From assembly GCA_944325325.1 (NCBI GenBank), contig CALUZP010000070.1, forward strand, positions 1 to 44,113: a DNA stretch of 44,113 bases, given 5' to 3'. The translations under genes and the position numbers were made by a program. The DNA comes from an uncultured Desulfovibrionaceae bacterium. GTDB lineage: Bacteria > Desulfobacterota > Desulfovibrionia > Desulfovibrionales > Desulfovibrionaceae. This document shows, piece by piece, positions 16,643-25,122 of this stretch. Numbering within the stretch: the first letter of the stretch is position 1; every line of letters begins with the position of its first letter. Below the pieces are notes generated by a model that had not been told where the DNA came from, did no database searches, and worked only from the letters and a program-made list of their open reading frames with translations.

Positions 16643-17683
16643 TCAGCGGTTGAGTGATTGCACCCAGCGCAGCACCTCGGCCACAGGCCCGATGAGCTCC
16701 TGGGGAATGTATGACTGTTCTGTGCCCTGTTCAAACAGGCTGCGGGCCAGCGGGACATTGCGCATGATGGGAATGCCCTCTTCCCTGGCCACCTCGATCA
16801 TGCGCTGGGCAAGCAGCCCCTGCCCCTTGGCCAGGATGACCGGCAGGGGCGTGCGATCCTTCTCATAGTCAAGGGCTACGGCAAAATGCGTGGGATTGGT
16901 CACGAGCACCTTCGCTTTTCGGACGTTGGACAACTGGTTCTGGGCAATCAGCTCCTGATGGAGCTGGCGGCGCTTGTTCTTGATGAGCGGATCGCCTTCG
17001 CTTTCCTTGTATTCGCGTTTGACTTCATCCTTGCTCATCATGTTCTGCTTGTTGAACTGCCATTTCTGGAAAAACCAGTCCAGGGCGGCAATCACGCAGA
17101 ACACCGCAGCCGCCGTGAGCACCAGATCCCCGGCCGCCGACCCCAGCAGACCCCACATGTCCCCGATGTCGCCCAGGGGAATGCGGAACAGCCGCGGCAG
17201 GTAGTCGGTGAAAATCACATACACGGTCAGGCCAAGCACCGTGACCTTGATGATGTTCTTCAAAAATTCCACCAGGTTCTTGAGCGAAAAAATCTTCTTG
17301 AACCATTTGTCGGGGTGGATGTTCTCCAGCTTGGGCATGGCGGCCTGCATGGAGACCAGCACGCCCACCTGCATCAGGTTGGCGCACAGTGCCACAATCA
17401 TGACCATGCCGATGAGCGGCCCGGCCACCAGCAGGGCGCAGTGCAGCGTGGCCGCCACAGCCATGGGCAGTGCCTCATCAAAGGGCAGGTTCATGATCCG
17501 CATGGGAATCTCGCCCAGGGTCAGCAGCGTCCTGAGCATGTCCGGGGCCATGGCCAGAAAGTAGACCGCCACGGCCATCACCGTCAGCGCCGAAGGCACG
17601 TCCTGGCTTTTGGCGACCTGGCCTTTCTCGCGGATGTCACGCAGGCGTTTCGGGGTTGGTTGTTCGGTTTTTTCGTCGCTCAT
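16643..17683 (-). CDS. sctU: T3SS export gate switch protein SctU (YscU/FlhB family)
   Basis: A 346-aa protein of usual family length. It begins MSDEKTEQPTPKRLRDIREKG, the conserved cytoplasmic entry. Four membrane segments follow to about residue 205, then a linker and the autocleavage motif NPTH (263-266) with a C-terminal domain to 346. Self-cleavage at this site switches substrate class from needle subunits to translocators and effectors. It is separated from sctT by 418 bp, unlike the usual overlapping order. The regulator gene follows 17 bases later on the same strand. Confidence 0.96.
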   Translation of the reverse strand: MSDEKTEQPTPKRLRDIREKGQVAKSQDVPSALTVMAVAVYFLAMAPDMLRTLLTLGEIPMRIMNLPFDEALPMAVAATLHCALLVAGPLIGMVMIVALCANLMQVGVLVSMQAAMPKLENIHPDKWFKKIFSLKNLVEFLKNIIKVTVLGLTVYVIFTDYLPRLFRIPLGDIGDMWGLLGSAAGDLVLTAAAVFCVIAALDWFFQKWQFNKQNMMSKDEVKREYKESEGDPLIKNKRRQLHQELIAQNQLSNVRKAKVLVTNPTHFAVALDYEKDRTPLPVILAKGQGLLAQRMIEVAREEGIPIMRNVPLARSLFEQGTEQSYIPQELIGPVAEVLRWVQSLNR

Positions 17684-18101
17684 GGCTCACCCGGGGCGCA
17701 GGCCGCCCGCAGTGTTCCGGGCCTGCCCCCGGACAGGGTCAAAACGTGTCTTTCCGCCGGATGAAGGGAACGCGCTCCGGCTGCAGAGAATCCCTTCGGC
17801 AGGAAGAAGGTTCCGCACTCCAGACGCAAAAGGCTCCCCGGCAGCGGAGGCCCCCTCTTCAGCCGGGCCCGGCGCTCCTGAACGGCCTGCAGACAGCTGC
17901 GGCGGGCGTGCGGGCCGGGCGCGATCCCGGAAGCCGCAGGCAGCACGGCAGAAGCCGCCGGGACTGTGCCTGCTGGCTGTGCTCTAAAACCATTCCAGCC
18001 GGTATGCAAGGGCCCCGGGCGCGTCCGGAGGCAAATAAAACCGCACGGTTCCCGGCAGATCCGCTGCACGCACTGCTGCGGGGCGGGCCTGTCTGAGTCT
18101 C
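17684..18101. other. Gap between sctT and sctU, no gene seen
   Basis: 418 bases of GC-rich sequence on the transcribed path between two genes that are normally adjacent. No ORF with a ribosome binding site, no dispersed repeat and no clear terminator or promoter were found. Confidence 0.55.
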
Positions 18102-18929
18102 CTAGGGCAGCGCGTTGAAAATCGTGAACAGGCTTTCGCGCATTTCCAGGAACAGGTCCGGCGCGTGCGACAGCAGCATCGCCAGATATACGCACAGCAG
18201 CACCGCCACCAGGCCGCTCTTGATGGGCATGGCCAGAACATAGACGTTGAGCTGCGAGGCAAACCGGTTGACCAGCCCCAGCGAAATGTCCGTCAGCAGG
18301 CAGGCCACGGCAATGGGTCCGGCCAGCAGCAGCATGTGTCCCACAAGCCAGCCTACCTTCCTGGCAAAAAACAGCGGCACCCCCTGCGCCACGTCCGTGG
18401 GGAAGGGCTGCGTTACAGGCCACAGGCCGTAGCTGGCGTAGATGACGCCCATGAAGGCCAGGAACGCGCCGGTGGCATAAAAGATGTAGCACAGGCTCTG
18501 GAACAGGAGCTGCCCCAGAGGGCTGCTCTGTTCGCCGGACAGGATGTCCTGTCCTTCAGCCATGGAGGCACCGCGCTGGTTGTCCATGAAAAAGCCGGCG
18601 CTCTGCACCGCCCAGAACACGATCCCCGCCAGAAACCCGATCATCAGGCCCAGGATGGCTTCCTTGATGAACAGCATGGTCAGCCGGCCGCCCACTGCCA
18701 GCGACAGGGGCGTGGACAGGATGACGTCGCTGGTCAGGCTGGCCACGATGGCCGGATGCAGCGGCATGTACAGGGCCATGACCAGCAGCGTGCGGATCTG
18801 TCCCGTCACGATGGACGAGCCGAAGAACGGGGCCACCATCACGAGCGCGAACAGCCGGGGCATGCCCAGCAGCACCGCCGTCAGATGCGTGAACACGTTC
18901 AGCTCCTGCAAAAGTCCCATGAAATCCAT
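18102..18929 (-). CDS. sctT: T3SS export gate protein SctT (YscT/FliR family)
   Basis: A 275-aa membrane protein with about six to eight hydrophobic segments. RLFALVMVAPFFGSSIV near the N-terminus, FWAVQSAGFFMDNQRGASMAE in the middle and LNVYVLAMPIKSGLV near the C-terminus are hallmark stretches of the FliR/SctT family. It forms the export pore with SctR and SctS. The ribosome binding site is weak; a second ATG three codons in is also possible. It is transcribed toward sctU. Confidence 0.95.
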   Translation of the reverse strand: MDFMGLLQELNVFTHLTAVLLGMPRLFALVMVAPFFGSSIVTGQIRTLLVMALYMPLHPAIVASLTSDVILSTPLSLAVGGRLTMLFIKEAILGLMIGFLAGIVFWAVQSAGFFMDNQRGASMAEGQDILSGEQSSPLGQLLFQSLCYIFYATGAFLAFMGVIYASYGLWPVTQPFPTDVAQGVPLFFARKVGWLVGHMLLLAGPIAVACLLTDISLGLVNRFASQLNVYVLAMPIKSGLVAVLLCVYLAMLLSHAPDLFLEMRESLFTIFNALP

Positions 18930-19347
18930 GTCGGTGCGTCCTGTCTGTTGCCGCCCGGACGGGCGTGCCGGAGCCGGAGTCCCGTACCGCCCTGCCGGAG
19001 ACGTGCTGGCCGCCGGGCTGCCGCCTGCGGGCGGAGCCTGTCCCGCCTGCTGCCGTGTATGTTGCCGGGCGCCCTGCCGCGCCAGGCGCCGGTCAGTCCG
19101 TGCCGTGCCGTGCCGCCCTCTTTTCTTAAGGCCTTTTCAGGTTGAAACGCTTTGCGTTTCCAGCCATACGGCCTGCCGTTTCGCGCAAACACCGCGGTTT
19201 TTCCGCTCACGTTGGGCCGGGAGGCACTGCGCTGCCGCCTCGCGTTCCGCCGTTTTCAATGGCAAAACGCTCTGGTGTCCGCCCGGGCCTGCGGCCGGGG
19301 CACGGCAGAGAAGCTGGCCGCCTGCCTCCCGGGTGCGGCAGAACCCG
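18930..19347. other. Gap between sctS and sctT holding repeat copy E
   Basis: 418 bases between sctS and sctT. It contains the dispersed repeat at 19129-19273 and otherwise GC-rich sequence without a supported gene. Confidence 0.6.
19129..19273 (-). repeat. Dispersed intergenic repeat, copy E
   Basis: A 145-bp copy with inverted ends AGGCCTTTTC and AAAACGCTCT. The GAAACGC-TTT-GCGTTTC hairpin is intact. It lies within the T3SS gate gene series, between sctS and sctT. Confidence 0.85.
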
Positions 19348-19608
19348 TTACAGCAGATAAAAATGAGTAAATATGTCCATGCTGTACCGCAATATTTCGC
19401 CACCAATCCACTTGCCCATGAGGAACAGAGTCACCCCCACGGCCAGCAGCTTGATGCCAAAGCTCAGGGTCTGCTCCTGCAGCTGGGTGATGGCCTGCAC
19501 AAGGCTGACGACGATCCCCACGACCGAGGCCACGACAATGGGCGGCAGCGAAAGGATCATGACGATGTACAGCGCCTTGACGGCATAGTCGATGGCAAGT
19601 TCCACCAT
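19348..19608 (-). CDS. sctS: T3SS export gate protein SctS (YscS/FliQ family)
   Basis: An 86-aa protein with two hydrophobic hairpin segments, standard for the family. The stretch VVGIVVSLVQAITQLQEQTL with FGIKLL is the FliQ/SctS signature. The ATG at 19608 is preceded by an excellent AGGAGGTT ribosome binding site; a longer frame to 19950 has no such support. It forms the export pore with SctR and SctT. The gap from the sctV stop (360 bp) is large. Confidence 0.95.
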   Translation of the reverse strand: MVELAIDYAVKALYIVMILSLPPIVVASVVGIVVSLVQAITQLQEQTLSFGIKLLAVGVTLFLMGKWIGGEILRYSMDIFTHFYLL

Positions 19609-19968
19609 CTGGAACCTCCTGGAGCGGGTCGTTGACGCCAGAGCCCCCTGTTTTGCACACAGCCCGGCAGACTGCCTGCGCTGGCGTCTTCCGGTGCGAC
19701 CGGTTTCAGGGGGGCAGAAGGGGAGGGGGAGAGCCCTTCTGGCAAGGAATCTTTCCCTTCCCTCCGGCACAACGGCCCTTTGGCCGGCTGGCGGTTGCGC
19801 GCCGGGTCCTGCACGCTCAGCCCGCCTGCACGGGGCCGCCCCGCATTGGCCCGCAACGCCTTGTGGCGTCCGGGGCAGAAGTTTTCGTTTCCGCCTGAGT
19901 CCCCTCTGCATCCTGCCGCGGCGCTGCGGCGATTCCGGGCCATGGCGCACAGGGTGGCAGTGCCGGTT
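19609..19968. other. Gap between sctV and sctS, no gene seen
   Basis: 360 GC-rich bases between sctV and sctS. Open frames on both strands lack ribosome binding sites and family resemblance. The strong ribosome binding site of sctS lies at its end. Confidence 0.55.
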
Positions 19969-22059
19969 CTAGAGGCGGATTCTGTTCACGGGCTGCACGC
20001 TGATTTCCGGCGTGATTTCCTGGTAGGAAACCACGGGGAGCTTGTAGTGCTCGCCTTCAATGAGCCGCCGCACATAGCGTCGGATGTCCATGCTGGCTAA
20101 CAGCACGGGGATCTGCGCATGGTTCTTGTAAGCGCCGGCCGCAGCGCCCACGGCGGCGATGAAGCGGCGCGAGGTGTCCGGATCCAGGGCAAGGAACGCG
20201 CCGGCCGAGGTCTGGCGGATGGCCTTGCGGATGGTTTCCTCCACCGACGGGTCCATCAGGATGGCCGGCAGCATGTTCTGCCCGCGCGAGTACATGTAGC
20301 TGATCTGGCGTTTCAGGGCGCAGCGCACATACTCGGTGAGCATGACGGTGTCCTTTTCCTTGGGGCTCCATTCGATGATGGCCTCCAGGATGCTGCGCAG
20401 GTCGCGGATGGAGATCTGTTCCTGGGCCAGGCGCTGAAAGATTTCGGCAATGCGCTGAATGGGCAGGAGCCGGGTGGCCTCGCGCACCAGATCCGGGGCG
20501 CGTTCTTCCATGCGGTCCAGCAGGTATTTGGTCTCCTGCAGGCCGATGAAGCTCGAGGCGTGGCGGACGAGCACCAGCGACAGGTGGTAGGCCAGGATGC
20601 GCGAGTGGCTCATGAAGGCCATGCCGGCCTGCTGCAGCTGGGCGGCGCTGGCTTCCGGCACCCACAGGGATTCGACGTCGGGCAGGAAGGCATCGTCCTT
20701 TTTGACCTCTACGCCGAGCATGCGCAGGGTGTTTTCGTCTTCGCGGGCCAGAACCATCCCTGGTTCCAGCTGTCCGCGGGACATGGGAATTTCGTTGAGC
20801 TGCAGCTCGTAGGAAAGTCCGGCCAGCGTGGGCGCGACGCGCAGGTTGATGCCGGGGAACGGCACACCGAGGTCGAAGTAGAGGGCATGGCGCAGGGCAG
20901 AGAGCTCGTCGTTGAGCGTGTCATAGCGCAGCGTTTCGGACAGGCCCGGCGAAATGTCGAGGATGATGGGCACGGTGGGGGCAAAGTCGTCCTGGGGGCC
21001 GGCGGCGCCCTTGCGCGCAGCCTTGACGGTGGGCTTGAGGGCCTGGTTCAGCTCCTGCCGGGAGTCCTTGGGTTCGGGGGCCGAGCGCATTTTGTCCAGC
21101 ACATAGCCCAGGCCGCCTGCGGCAAAGGCCAGGGTGAACAGCTGAGGTTTGGGGAAGCCGGGGATGAGCGCAAACAGGAAGATGAGTCCGCCCGCCATCT
21201 TGAGGGCCCGGGGCTGGGCAAAGAATTGCCCGCCGACCTGCACGCCGAGATCCGCGTTGGTGTCGCCGGAGCGGGTGATCAGGATGCCTGCCGAAATGGC
21301 GATGATGAGCGAGGGGATCTGCGAGACGAGTCCGTCGCCGATGGTGAGGATGCCGTAGGTCTCCAGCGCCTCGCTGGCGGTGAGGCCGTGCTGGGTGATG
21401 CCGATGATGCTGCCGCCCACAATGTTGATGACTGCGACGATCATGCCGGCGATGCTGTCGCCCTTGACGAACTTCATGGCGCCGTCCATGGCGCCGAACA
21501 TCTTGCTTTCCTGGCTGATAGCCTCGCGGCGGCGCTGGGCTTCCTCCATGTCAATGACACCGGCGCGCATGTCCGCGTCGATGGACATCTGTTTGCCCGG
21601 CATGGCGTCCAGGGTGAAGCGTGCGCCCACTTCGGCCACGCGTTCCGCGCCCTTGGAGATGACCAGGAACTGCACGATGGTCAGGATGAGGAAGACCACG
21701 GCCCCCACGACAAAGTTGCCGCCCAGGGCGAATTCGCCGAAGGTCTGGATGATTTCGCCCGCGTCGGCGTTGAGCAGGATCAGCCGTGTGGTGGTGATGT
21801 TGAGTCCCACGCGGAACAGCGTGGTGAACAGCAGCATGGTGGGGAAGGAGGAAAACTCCAGGGGCGTCTTGACGTACATCGTCATCATCATGATGGTGAA
21901 CGACAGAGCCATGTTGGCCCCGATGAGCGCGTCCACCAGCACGGTGGGCATGGGGATGATCATCAGGGCGATGACTGCCACCAGCAGGCCCACCAGGGCA
22001 AGGTCGCTGTGCCGTGTGGTTGAGGAGACGATGCCGCGGAAGAAAAAAAAAAAACTCAC
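19969..22059 (-). CDS. sctV: T3SS major export gate SctV (YscV/LcrD/FlhA family)
   Basis: A 696-aa protein of usual length: about eight membrane segments in the N-terminal half, including the conserved GLNITTTRLIL, KGAERVAEVGARFTLDAMPGK and GDGLVSQIPSLI stretches, then a linker and the cytoplasmic nonameric-ring domain from about 355. The start is GTG at 22059, overlapping the yscY stop (GTGA), with GGAGG upstream. Directly after the second codon lie 12 T residues, giving five phenylalanines; a slipped base there would put the whole gate out of frame. It binds chaperone-substrate complexes and drives export. Confidence 0.96.
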   Translation of the reverse strand: MSFFFFFRGIVSSTTRHSDLALVGLLVAVIALMIIPMPTVLVDALIGANMALSFTIMMMTMYVKTPLEFSSFPTMLLFTTLFRVGLNITTTRLILLNADAGEIIQTFGEFALGGNFVVGAVVFLILTIVQFLVISKGAERVAEVGARFTLDAMPGKQMSIDADMRAGVIDMEEAQRRREAISQESKMFGAMDGAMKFVKGDSIAGMIVAVINIVGGSIIGITQHGLTASEALETYGILTIGDGLVSQIPSLIIAISAGILITRSGDTNADLGVQVGGQFFAQPRALKMAGGLIFLFALIPGFPKPQLFTLAFAAGGLGYVLDKMRSAPEPKDSRQELNQALKPTVKAARKGAAGPQDDFAPTVPIILDISPGLSETLRYDTLNDELSALRHALYFDLGVPFPGINLRVAPTLAGLSYELQLNEIPMSRGQLEPGMVLAREDENTLRMLGVEVKKDDAFLPDVESLWVPEASAAQLQQAGMAFMSHSRILAYHLSLVLVRHASSFIGLQETKYLLDRMEERAPDLVREATRLLPIQRIAEIFQRLAQEQISIRDLRSILEAIIEWSPKEKDTVMLTEYVRCALKRQISYMYSRGQNMLPAILMDPSVEETIRKAIRQTSAGAFLALDPDTSRRFIAAVGAAAGAYKNHAQIPVLLASMDIRRYVRRLIEGEHYKLPVVSYQEITPEISVQPVNRIRL

Positions 22060-22412
22060 AGGGGTTTTCCTCCGGCGGCAAGATAGGCGTTCATGGCGTT
22101 GCGCGCCTCACCGGCGCGGCCTGCCTGCCACAGGGCCTGTGCCTTGACAAGATACAGCGCGGCGTCGCGCGAGGGCAGGGGCGCGCCCGACAGCAGGATA
22201 TTCAGCTGTTCCAGCGCGCGTTCGGCGTCGCCTTCCTTCAGCAGGGCCACAGCCAGGCAGCGCCTGGCCCAGGTGTCATCGGGATCCAGCGCCAGCAGCG
22301 CCATGGTCAGCTTGCGGACCCGGCCGAACTGGCCCATGCGCAGGTACAGATGTCCCAGCACCTGCAGGGCACGGTGCTGGTCTCTGGTGAGGGGGGAAGC
22401 GGATTCCGGCAT
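22056..22412 (-). CDS. yscY: YscY-like T3SS chaperone with TPR repeats
   Basis: A 118-aa helical protein with TPR-like repeats (LGHLYLRMGQFGRVRK, ARRCLAVALLKEGDAERALEQL, YLVKAQALWQAGRAGEARNAM). Size and position, directly before sctV and after a YscX-like gene, match YscY of Yersinia (114 aa), which binds YscX. It has a strong GGAGG site. It overlaps sctV by 4 bases. Assignment rests on context and TPR character. Confidence 0.75.
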   Translation of the reverse strand: MPESASPLTRDQHRALQVLGHLYLRMGQFGRVRKLTMALLALDPDDTWARRCLAVALLKEGDAERALEQLNILLSGAPLPSRDAALYLVKAQALWQAGRAGEARNAMNAYLAAGGKPL

Positions 22413-22415
22413 GGC

Positions 22416-22784
22416 CTAGCCTCCGACCATCAGGGTTGTATAGGCCTTGAGCAGGTCGGCGTTGTCCATAAGCGGCGCAAGCTCGTCGCGTACAAAGGCG
22501 CGGACGGCCGGTTCCCGGCTGTCGCGCAGTGCCTCGAGGCTGCCGCGCAGTTCGGCGTGGAACACGCCGGGCTGCAGGATGGAGCCGTCGCCCACGGACG
22601 GCAGGAGCGCCGCGCTGACAAGCTGATCCAGATGCTGCCCCTGGTAGAGCTCTTCCAGCCCGGCTTCACGCATGGGGGTTGAGGCCAGCGGACGGGCGTC
22701 AGGGAGGCGATCGGCCGGGCCGGTGTCCATGATGGTCTGGATGCCGAGATCGGGATTCAGCAGATTGATGGGTCCGGCAGGCAT
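22416..22784 (-). CDS. yscX: YscX-like early secreted component
   Basis: A 122-aa protein, the same length as Yersinia YscX. The C-terminal helical half (LRGSLEALRDS and following) resembles the YscY-binding part. The ATG at 22784 has AGGGAG upstream and lies 2 bases after the SycN-like stop. YscX and YscY form a heterodimer that associates with SctV. Their presence is diagnostic of the Ysc-type branch. Supported mainly by gene order. Confidence 0.75.
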   Translation of the reverse strand: MPAGPINLLNPDLGIQTIMDTGPADRLPDARPLASTPMREAGLEELYQGQHLDQLVSAALLPSVGDGSILQPGVFHAELRGSLEALRDSREPAVRAFVRDELAPLMDNADLLKAYTTLMVGG

Positions 22785-22786
22785 GA

Positions 22787-23161
22787 TCAGGCTCCCTGTA
22801 TGGTCTTGAGCGAACGGATGAGCAGCAGGACGGCGTTTTCCAGCACGGCGGCGGAAGTCTGCCCGGCAGGCACGCGCACAAGCAGGATCAGCGTGTCGCC
22901 ATGCAGCCCGGCCGTGAGCGCAAACGGCATGTTCTGGGCATAATGGCACAGGGCCAGAGCCCGGCCTACCGTGCCGTCGTCATAGCCGGGGATGTCGCGG
23001 GCAAGGTAGATGAGCAGCTCCTCCCCCGCGCTGCCGTGGCTGCGTTCAAAATGCAGCCTGCCCAGCTCCTGCACGTCGAGCTCGGCCAGTCCCTCCGGTG
23101 AAAAGGCCAGGGCGGGCAGGCCCATGCGCCTGCCAAAGTCGTTCAATGCATCGTCCAGCAT
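22787..23161 (-). CDS. SycN-like chaperone of the SctW gatekeeper
   Basis: A 124-aa acidic protein with the alternating helix-strand look of CesT-fold class I chaperones (MLDDALNDFGRRMGLPAL at the start; a central stretch ending LTAGLHGDTLILLVRVP). SycN is 123 aa and follows yopN/tyeA in Yersinia, the same order as here. The ATG at 23161 has GGGAGGAC. In Yersinia it pairs with YscB; a YscB-like gene is present at 30978. Confidence 0.7.
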   Translation of the reverse strand: MLDDALNDFGRRMGLPALAFSPEGLAELDVQELGRLHFERSHGSAGEELLIYLARDIPGYDDGTVGRALALCHYAQNMPFALTAGLHGDTLILLVRVPAGQTSAAVLENAVLLLIRSLKTIQGA

Positions 23162-23198
23162 GCGTCCTCCCAAAAGCGTCGCGGCAGCCCCGGCAGCA

Positions 23199-24314
23199 TC
23201 AGGACTGCCCCGCCAGCCAGGCGTCTTCTTCGGCAATGGCCGCGTCCACGGCGCCCTGTACCGCGTCGATGACCTTCATGCGCCCTTCCGCACCGTCAAA
23301 CAGGACCGGTGAAAAGGCACGGGCCGTATTCAGCAGCTCCTGCAGGAAAAGCACCTTGCGCTCGATGTCCGGAGCGCGGGCCTCGTCGGCAATCCGTGTG
23401 ATGCGTGAGGGGCTGATGAAATGTTCCTTGCGCAGGTCAAGGATCCTGCCAAGCAGGGCCATGTCGTCCAGAGGGCAGTCCCTGACGCCGTGCACGTCAT
23501 GCCAGCGCGCCAGCGTCTTCGCGCAGAGACTGCGCGCGCTTTGCAGCTGGCGCAGCTCCCCGAGCCCGGCGTTGACGTGCTCAAGATGGCTTTTTTCCAT
23601 ACTGGGCGTGTCGCAGGCCATGTCGCTGGCCAGCGCCTTGTACAGAAAATCCACCGCTGCCTCGAAGTCGCCGCCGAATTTTTCCTGAATGTGCGCAAAC
23701 AGAGCGTTGACGTCGGCAAATTCGCAGACAGCGCCGCGGTAAAGCCCGCCCAGTTCGGAGGGCGTCCCCAGCTGTTCAAAGCCCCGGGCGTTCAGCGCGC
23801 CGTTGATGCCCGCCCGGATGGCCGGGCCGTCGCTGGCTTCCAGTTCGGCAAGGGCCTCGTCCACGCCGCGCAGGGTCTCTGCATTGGCAGAAGCGTCGCC
23901 GGACAGCTCCTCGCGCAGCTGCTTGAGGGCCGCCCAGGCGTCGGCAGGATCGGGAAAATGCTGGCGCGCCTGGCGCAGAGCATGCTCCTTGCCCTGGCGC
24001 GCGCGGATGGCGTCGCGCAGGGCGTTCAGCTCCTGGGCCGATCCGGCTTCGCGCATGAGCTCCTGATACTTCTTGACGCGCTCTTCCATGGCTTCGGAAA
24101 TTTCGTCGCGCTCCTTGCGCTCGTCAAGCTCGAAATCGTCGGTGCTGTCGGCGGCAAAGGTCAGTTCCTCGGCGGCGTCGGCCAGAAGGGACATGGGCGA
24201 ATCCACAACCGTGGCCTGCAGCCCGAACAGAGACCCCGTCGCGGCTGACGCATGCACCGTCCCCGTGCTCTGCGGCACACTCGGACCTTGCTGAATGGAA
24301 AAATCAATGGGCAT
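23199..24314 (-). CDS. sctW: T3SS gatekeeper SctW (YopN-TyeA fused form)
   Basis: A 371-aa protein. A disordered N-terminal secretion signal and chaperone-binding region (about 1-60) is followed by helical YopN/CopN-like domains (GGDFEAAVDFLYKALASDM at about 214-232) and a C-terminal TyeA-like domain (about 285-371: LFLQELLNTARAF). In Yersinia these are two proteins; here they are one, as in MxiC and CopN. It keeps effectors from leaving before host contact. It is the first gene of the minus-strand operon, with a sigma-54 promoter at 24364-24380 giving a leader of about 40 nt. Confidence 0.88.
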   Translation of the reverse strand: MPIDFSIQQGPSVPQSTGTVHASAATGSLFGLQATVVDSPMSLLADAAEELTFAADSTDDFELDERKERDEISEAMEERVKKYQELMREAGSAQELNALRDAIRARQGKEHALRQARQHFPDPADAWAALKQLREELSGDASANAETLRGVDEALAELEASDGPAIRAGINGALNARGFEQLGTPSELGGLYRGAVCEFADVNALFAHIQEKFGGDFEAAVDFLYKALASDMACDTPSMEKSHLEHVNAGLGELRQLQSARSLCAKTLARWHDVHGVRDCPLDDMALLGRILDLRKEHFISPSRITRIADEARAPDIERKVLFLQELLNTARAFSPVLFDGAEGRMKVIDAVQGAVDAAIAEEDAWLAGQS

Positions 24315-24363
24315 GGCTGCTCTCTCCGGAAACGTCACTGACAGGCATGATGACAGAATGCTA

Positions 24364-24380
24364 TGCGAAAAACGTGCCAG
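24364..24380 (-). promoter_or_regulatory. Sigma-54 promoter of the sctW operon
   Basis: Read on the minus strand: CTGGCACG-TTTT-TCGCA. GG and GC are separated by exactly 10 bases, and there is one mismatch to the consensus TGGCACG-N4-TTGCA. It lies about 50 bp ahead of the sctW start. Confidence 0.8.
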
Positions 24381-25040
24381 AATGTCGTACCGGCAGATTT
24401 CAGGATAGCATGCCCCCCGCCTGCACGGCAAGTCCCGGCCTCTCTGGCCTTCGGAGTCCTGGCGGCACAGGCCCTTGAGCCTTTTCCGTGTGAAAGGCGT
24501 TGCGTTTCACACCATACGGCCTGCCGTTTCGCGCAAACACCGCGGTTTTTTCCGCTCAGTTCTGGCCGGGCGGCGCTGTGCTGCCGCCTCGCGTTTTGTC
24601 TTTTTTTCAATGATAAAACGCTCTTGCGGCCGGTTCCGGCCGGACTTGCCGCACAGGAGACCGCAGGGCGCCGGCCGCAGGACCCGGTGCAGAATGCCTG
24701 ACATGCCAGCAGGATAGTCCGTCCTCCGGCCGGAAGGCGCATGCGGCGTCCGGCATCAGCCGGCAGCCGCGGCAAGGCGGACGGCTGCCGGATTGGCGGC
24801 GGCTGCGACAGGCCCGGGGCCATGCCGGTGCAGGCCGCCTGACCGGCCCGGAGCATCCGGCGGAAAAGCCCCGGCGGCGGCCCTGCACGGTGTACTGCCT
24901 CTGTCGGCTAGCGCATTGATTTTTTATTGAAAAAAGGTACCATTACGCTGTGAACATTGTTGGATTCAGGATGCCAATTTTGTTCGCGCAACGGGGCAGT
25001 CCTGTTTTCCCGTGCGGCTTTTCGCAGTGCATTGTCTTTT
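24381..25040. other. Divergent intergenic region of the T3SS regulon
   Basis: About 660 bases between the two divergent sigma-54 promoters. It contains dispersed repeat copy F (24476-24624). An AT-rich island at about 24910-25040 contrasts with the GC-rich surroundings and contains an IHF-like AATCAA on the minus strand near 24918. Activator and IHF sites are likely here, but none is proven by sequence. Confidence 0.5.
24476..24624 (-). repeat. Dispersed intergenic repeat, copy F
   Basis: A 149-bp copy. Ends TGAGCCTTTT and AAAACGCTCT form inverted repeats. The first hairpin here is GTGTGAAA...TTTCACAC, base-changed on both arms relative to other copies, which argues for a conserved structure. 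Confidence 0.85.
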
Positions 25041-25058
25041 TTGGCATGGTTTGTGCAA
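25041..25058 (+). promoter_or_regulatory. Sigma-54 promoter of the translocator operon
   Basis: TTGGCATG-GTTT-GTGCA has the GG (25043-25044) and GC (25055-25056) separated by 10 bases. It is weaker than the sctW promoter but in the right place, giving a predicted start near 25068 and a leader of about 55 nt before the first gene. Confidence 0.7.
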
Positions 25059-25122
25059 AAGTCGTGATAAAACGGCAGAAGTGCCACAGGAACGAGTGAA
25101 AGATTCTGGAAGGAGTATGACA

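Noticed and set aside
20119..22023. 634-codon plus-strand open frame opposite sctV
   Set aside because: Pure mirror of the sctV codon pattern in a GC-rich genome; histidine/glycine-rich nonsense and no ribosome binding site.
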